From: JACKFE01 sp050248735 | Lineage (GTDB): Bacteria; Nitrospirota; Nitrospiria; Nitrospirales; UBA8639 | DNA: 64,000 nt | Direction: 5' to 3' | NCBI GenBank assembly: GCA_050248735.1 | Contig: JBFWRU010000002.1 | Location: forward strand, 434,001-498,000 | In this document: one piece after another, positions 63,401-64,000 of the stretch | Layout: each line of letters begins with the position of its first letter | Numbering within the stretch: the first letter of the stretch is position 1 | Program-made: the position numbers and the translations under genes | Notes under the pieces: model-generated | The model's input: only the letters and a program-made list of their open reading frames with translations | What the model was told of the DNA's origin: nothing | Databases searched by the model: none

Positions 63401-63487
63401 CTTATTAAACCCGTGCTCATGGCTGATTTGGCTCATACCCTGGGGGAAGCCTTAGGTCGGGCGATTTCTCAAAAGGGTACTCATTAA
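60404..63487 (+). CDS. Membrane hybrid histidine kinase (PAS-GAF-PAS-HK-REC)
   Basis: This is a 1027-residue sensor kinase starting at the ATG at 60404 (GAGG six bases upstream). Membrane helices at about 9-32 and 180-200 flank a periplasmic sensor of about 150 residues. PAS (about 210-330), GAF (about 345-500) and PAS (about 510-640) follow. The kinase core has GGIAHDFNNIL (His660) and an ATPase domain with DSGLGMTSSVKKRIFDPFFTT and GTGMGLAVIHG. The receiver (about 900-1020) has VMFVDDE, phospho-acceptor Asp952 in LITDQTMPGM and Lys in LIKPV. It belongs to the same broad type as the kinase at 29657-31954. The immediate neighbours upstream are the TonB receptor unit, so a link to nutrient sensing is possible. 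No separate response regulator is seen. Confidence 0.9.
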   Translation: MWPKGPRAVVMLGCVGLLMLIMTALTLVGLYNQAVEVEGNNLEGLVKIQTLHFERMLSGASAKSSAPIENFSLQFSEVLPFQNVSYSFKEGSSVSLVQALPVWLNKTRSSGNPQGTVHLAQKNVTPPIRFPILSGPSKAFIAWDNDSRAEIVVYSSLKGTPFWVLGLQDLKAVQGPYVRAGLMAFLFQGGLLVLGWVIFNRSNAATEKELQSREAKIRAIVSSAGEGIVTFNEFGLIESFNETAEQMFGYMEKEVLGRPVHLLMVSDELENWDTFLTTYRPSGVKRIPVSLKELIGKRRDGTQFVVVLTLTEAPIWGHRLFTALVQDITQKKMVERRLAAQYAVAQVLAKCTSIQEATPEILRAICESLGWQLGTLWQVDSARNCLNCVEIWGASTGRFSEFIALTQGTSFLQGVGLPGRVWEKGEAIWIPDAVKDANFPRAPMAAKEGLHAAFGFPIRLGDVTFGVMEFFNREIQEPDEALLHQMVALGSQIGQFMQRIETEVSLRAREEQTRSVLDSALDSVITLDDQGNIMEWNRQAEQVFGWTREEILGKSLAATIVPPQFREAHSKGIQRYVELGESHILNTRFEMMGLRRDGQVIPLELAITAVRFKGRVIFNGFLRDLTERRQAEEALLKSEEQLRQAQKMEAIGTLAGGIAHDFNNILSAIIGYTELAMSQVGVGSTILPKLQEVLRAGYRAKNLIRQILTFSRQDTSGKKIIFLQPVIEEALTLLRASLPSTITVTHELQASTSPVFADATQIHQVIMNLGANAEYAMRETGGTLRILLNEVTIDGLSPMIHQGLGAGRFMRLQVMDSGLGMTSSVKKRIFDPFFTTKDVGQGTGMGLAVIHGIVRGHGGAIQVESQEGVGSNFVLYFPSSDKSVGDPDLGRLPETFYGQGRVMFVDDEVPITRWAKDMLEELGYQVVIHTNGQEAIRDFTLHSNDYDALITDQTMPGMTGEQLAQQVLEIRPEFPVILCSGFSYTMSERKAKSMGIHAYLIKPVLMADLAHTLGEALGRAISQKGTH

Positions 63488-63506
63488 ATGTAATGCTCCC
63501 CCGAAA

Positions 63507-63998
63507 TCAAGCCACCTTTGCTCCTTGTTCACGCCGATATCTCCGCGGACTTCGATACTGTAGGGCCTGATGCGGCCACTCCTCGTTGTACCACTGCATC
63601 CAGGTTGAGATCGCCTGGCGCGCATCCTCAAATCCCGCAAAGTGGTATTGCCACACACATTCCTCTTTCAAACTGCGAAAGAACCGTTCAATGAGCCCAT
63701 TCTGTTCCGGTGTATACGGCGTAATGAACTCCTGCTGGAGACGATAGTCCCTACACGCCCGCCGAAAACGCCGACTCTGAAAGATCAAACTGTCCGCTTG
63801 ACGGGGAAGCTTACAATGGGGCTTGCCTTCACGGATAAGCTCTCCACTCTCGTTGGTAAGATCGGCAGCTTTCATAACTCTTGCTTCGTCAGTTTCCGGG
63901 TACAAGCTTAAACCATTACCACTACACGAGATGATAAAAAGCAAAGGCGTCAATAAACTTATTGAGTAATTCATTTTAATCATTTTTAATTTCACCAA
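63507..63998 (-). pseudogene. IS3-family transposase remnant fused to a lipoprotein-like leader
   Basis: The frame reads 163 residues. The C-terminal about 95 residues are the end of an IS3-group orfB integrase core (FQSRRFRRACRDYRLQQEF, YTPEQNGLIERFFRSLKEE, YNEEWPHQALQYRSP). The first two acidic residues of the DDE triad and the whole N-terminal part are missing, so the transposase is dead. The N-terminal about 60 residues are unrelated: NYSISLLTPLLFIISC is a lipoprotein signal with a good lipobox (IIS-C). The chimera probably arose by insertion and deletion. It may extend upstream beyond the window's 64000 edge only in its regulatory region. Confidence 0.8.
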
Positions 63999-64000
63999 CG

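Overview
The window reads as chromosomal DNA of a Gram-negative (diderm) bacterium, most likely a member of the Nitrospirota close to Nitrospira. This is inferred from three things: a chlorite-dismutase-family coproheme decarboxylase, IPT/TIG and Ycf48-like exported proteins, and the cinA-thpR-recA-alaS-mltG order beside a valS-nadC-birA-coaX / grpE-dnaK-dnaJ-rsmE block. The base composition looks balanced to slightly AT-rich, which would fit marine-type Nitrospira better than freshwater ones. No rRNA, tRNA or CRISPR array was seen. Species assignment needs a database search.

Layout. 1-2.6 kb (minus): an unknown operon cut by the window edge, a decayed membrane-protein remnant, and coproheme decarboxylase (chdC/hemQ). 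2.7-15.7 kb (plus): an exported unknown, then the DNA repair and housekeeping row cinA, thpR, recA, alaS, mltG. After it come a lipoprotein that looks frameshifted, a RidA-family protein, an exported unknown, and a five-domain IPT/TIG protein followed directly by a seven-bladed Ycf48-like propeller. 15.7-25.7 kb (minus): two housekeeping blocks, grpE-dnaK-dnaJ-rsmE and valS-nadC-birA-coaX. 25.9-33.2 kb: a 35-residue basic protein, a HAD protein, a seven-TM sensor that has lost its kinase residues, a PAS hybrid histidine kinase and a PhcB-like methyltransferase. 33.7-35.6 kb (plus): a base-excision repair row, mutY-NUDIX-exonuclease.

36-41.5 kb is accessory: small unknown genes, an IS1595-type insertion whose two edges overlap the ends of both neighbouring genes, a CADD/TenA-like probable di-metal oxygenase and two SmpA/BamE-like proteins. 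41.6-45.3 kb is a complete cobalamin-dependent methionine synthase. 45.3-47.6 kb is gene-poor. 47.6-53.3 kb carries three radical-SAM genes, two of them tandem paralogues with an unusual CX4CX2C cluster motif, with a J-like protein lacking HPD on the opposite strand between the second and third. This is the best candidate for an undescribed pathway. 53.4-56.4 kb: PhzF-like, MoaB with a His-rich tail, a thioredoxin-like ferredoxin, a GGCT-like protein and a membrane-anchored retropepsin. 56.5-60 kb is a metal-uptake-like unit: a 19-bp Fur-type palindrome against a sigma-70-like promoter, a His-rich small protein, a TonB-dependent receptor and a TonB C-domain protein. 60.4-63.5 kb is a second hybrid histidine kinase. 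The window ends in an IS3 transposase remnant fused in frame to a lipoprotein-like leader.

Functions seem grouped by process: genome maintenance (recA, mutY cluster), protein quality control (grpE-dnaK-dnaJ), cofactors (birA, coaX, nadC, chdC, metH, moaB, possibly pABA) and signalling (three large sensor proteins and a possible autoinducer methyltransferase).
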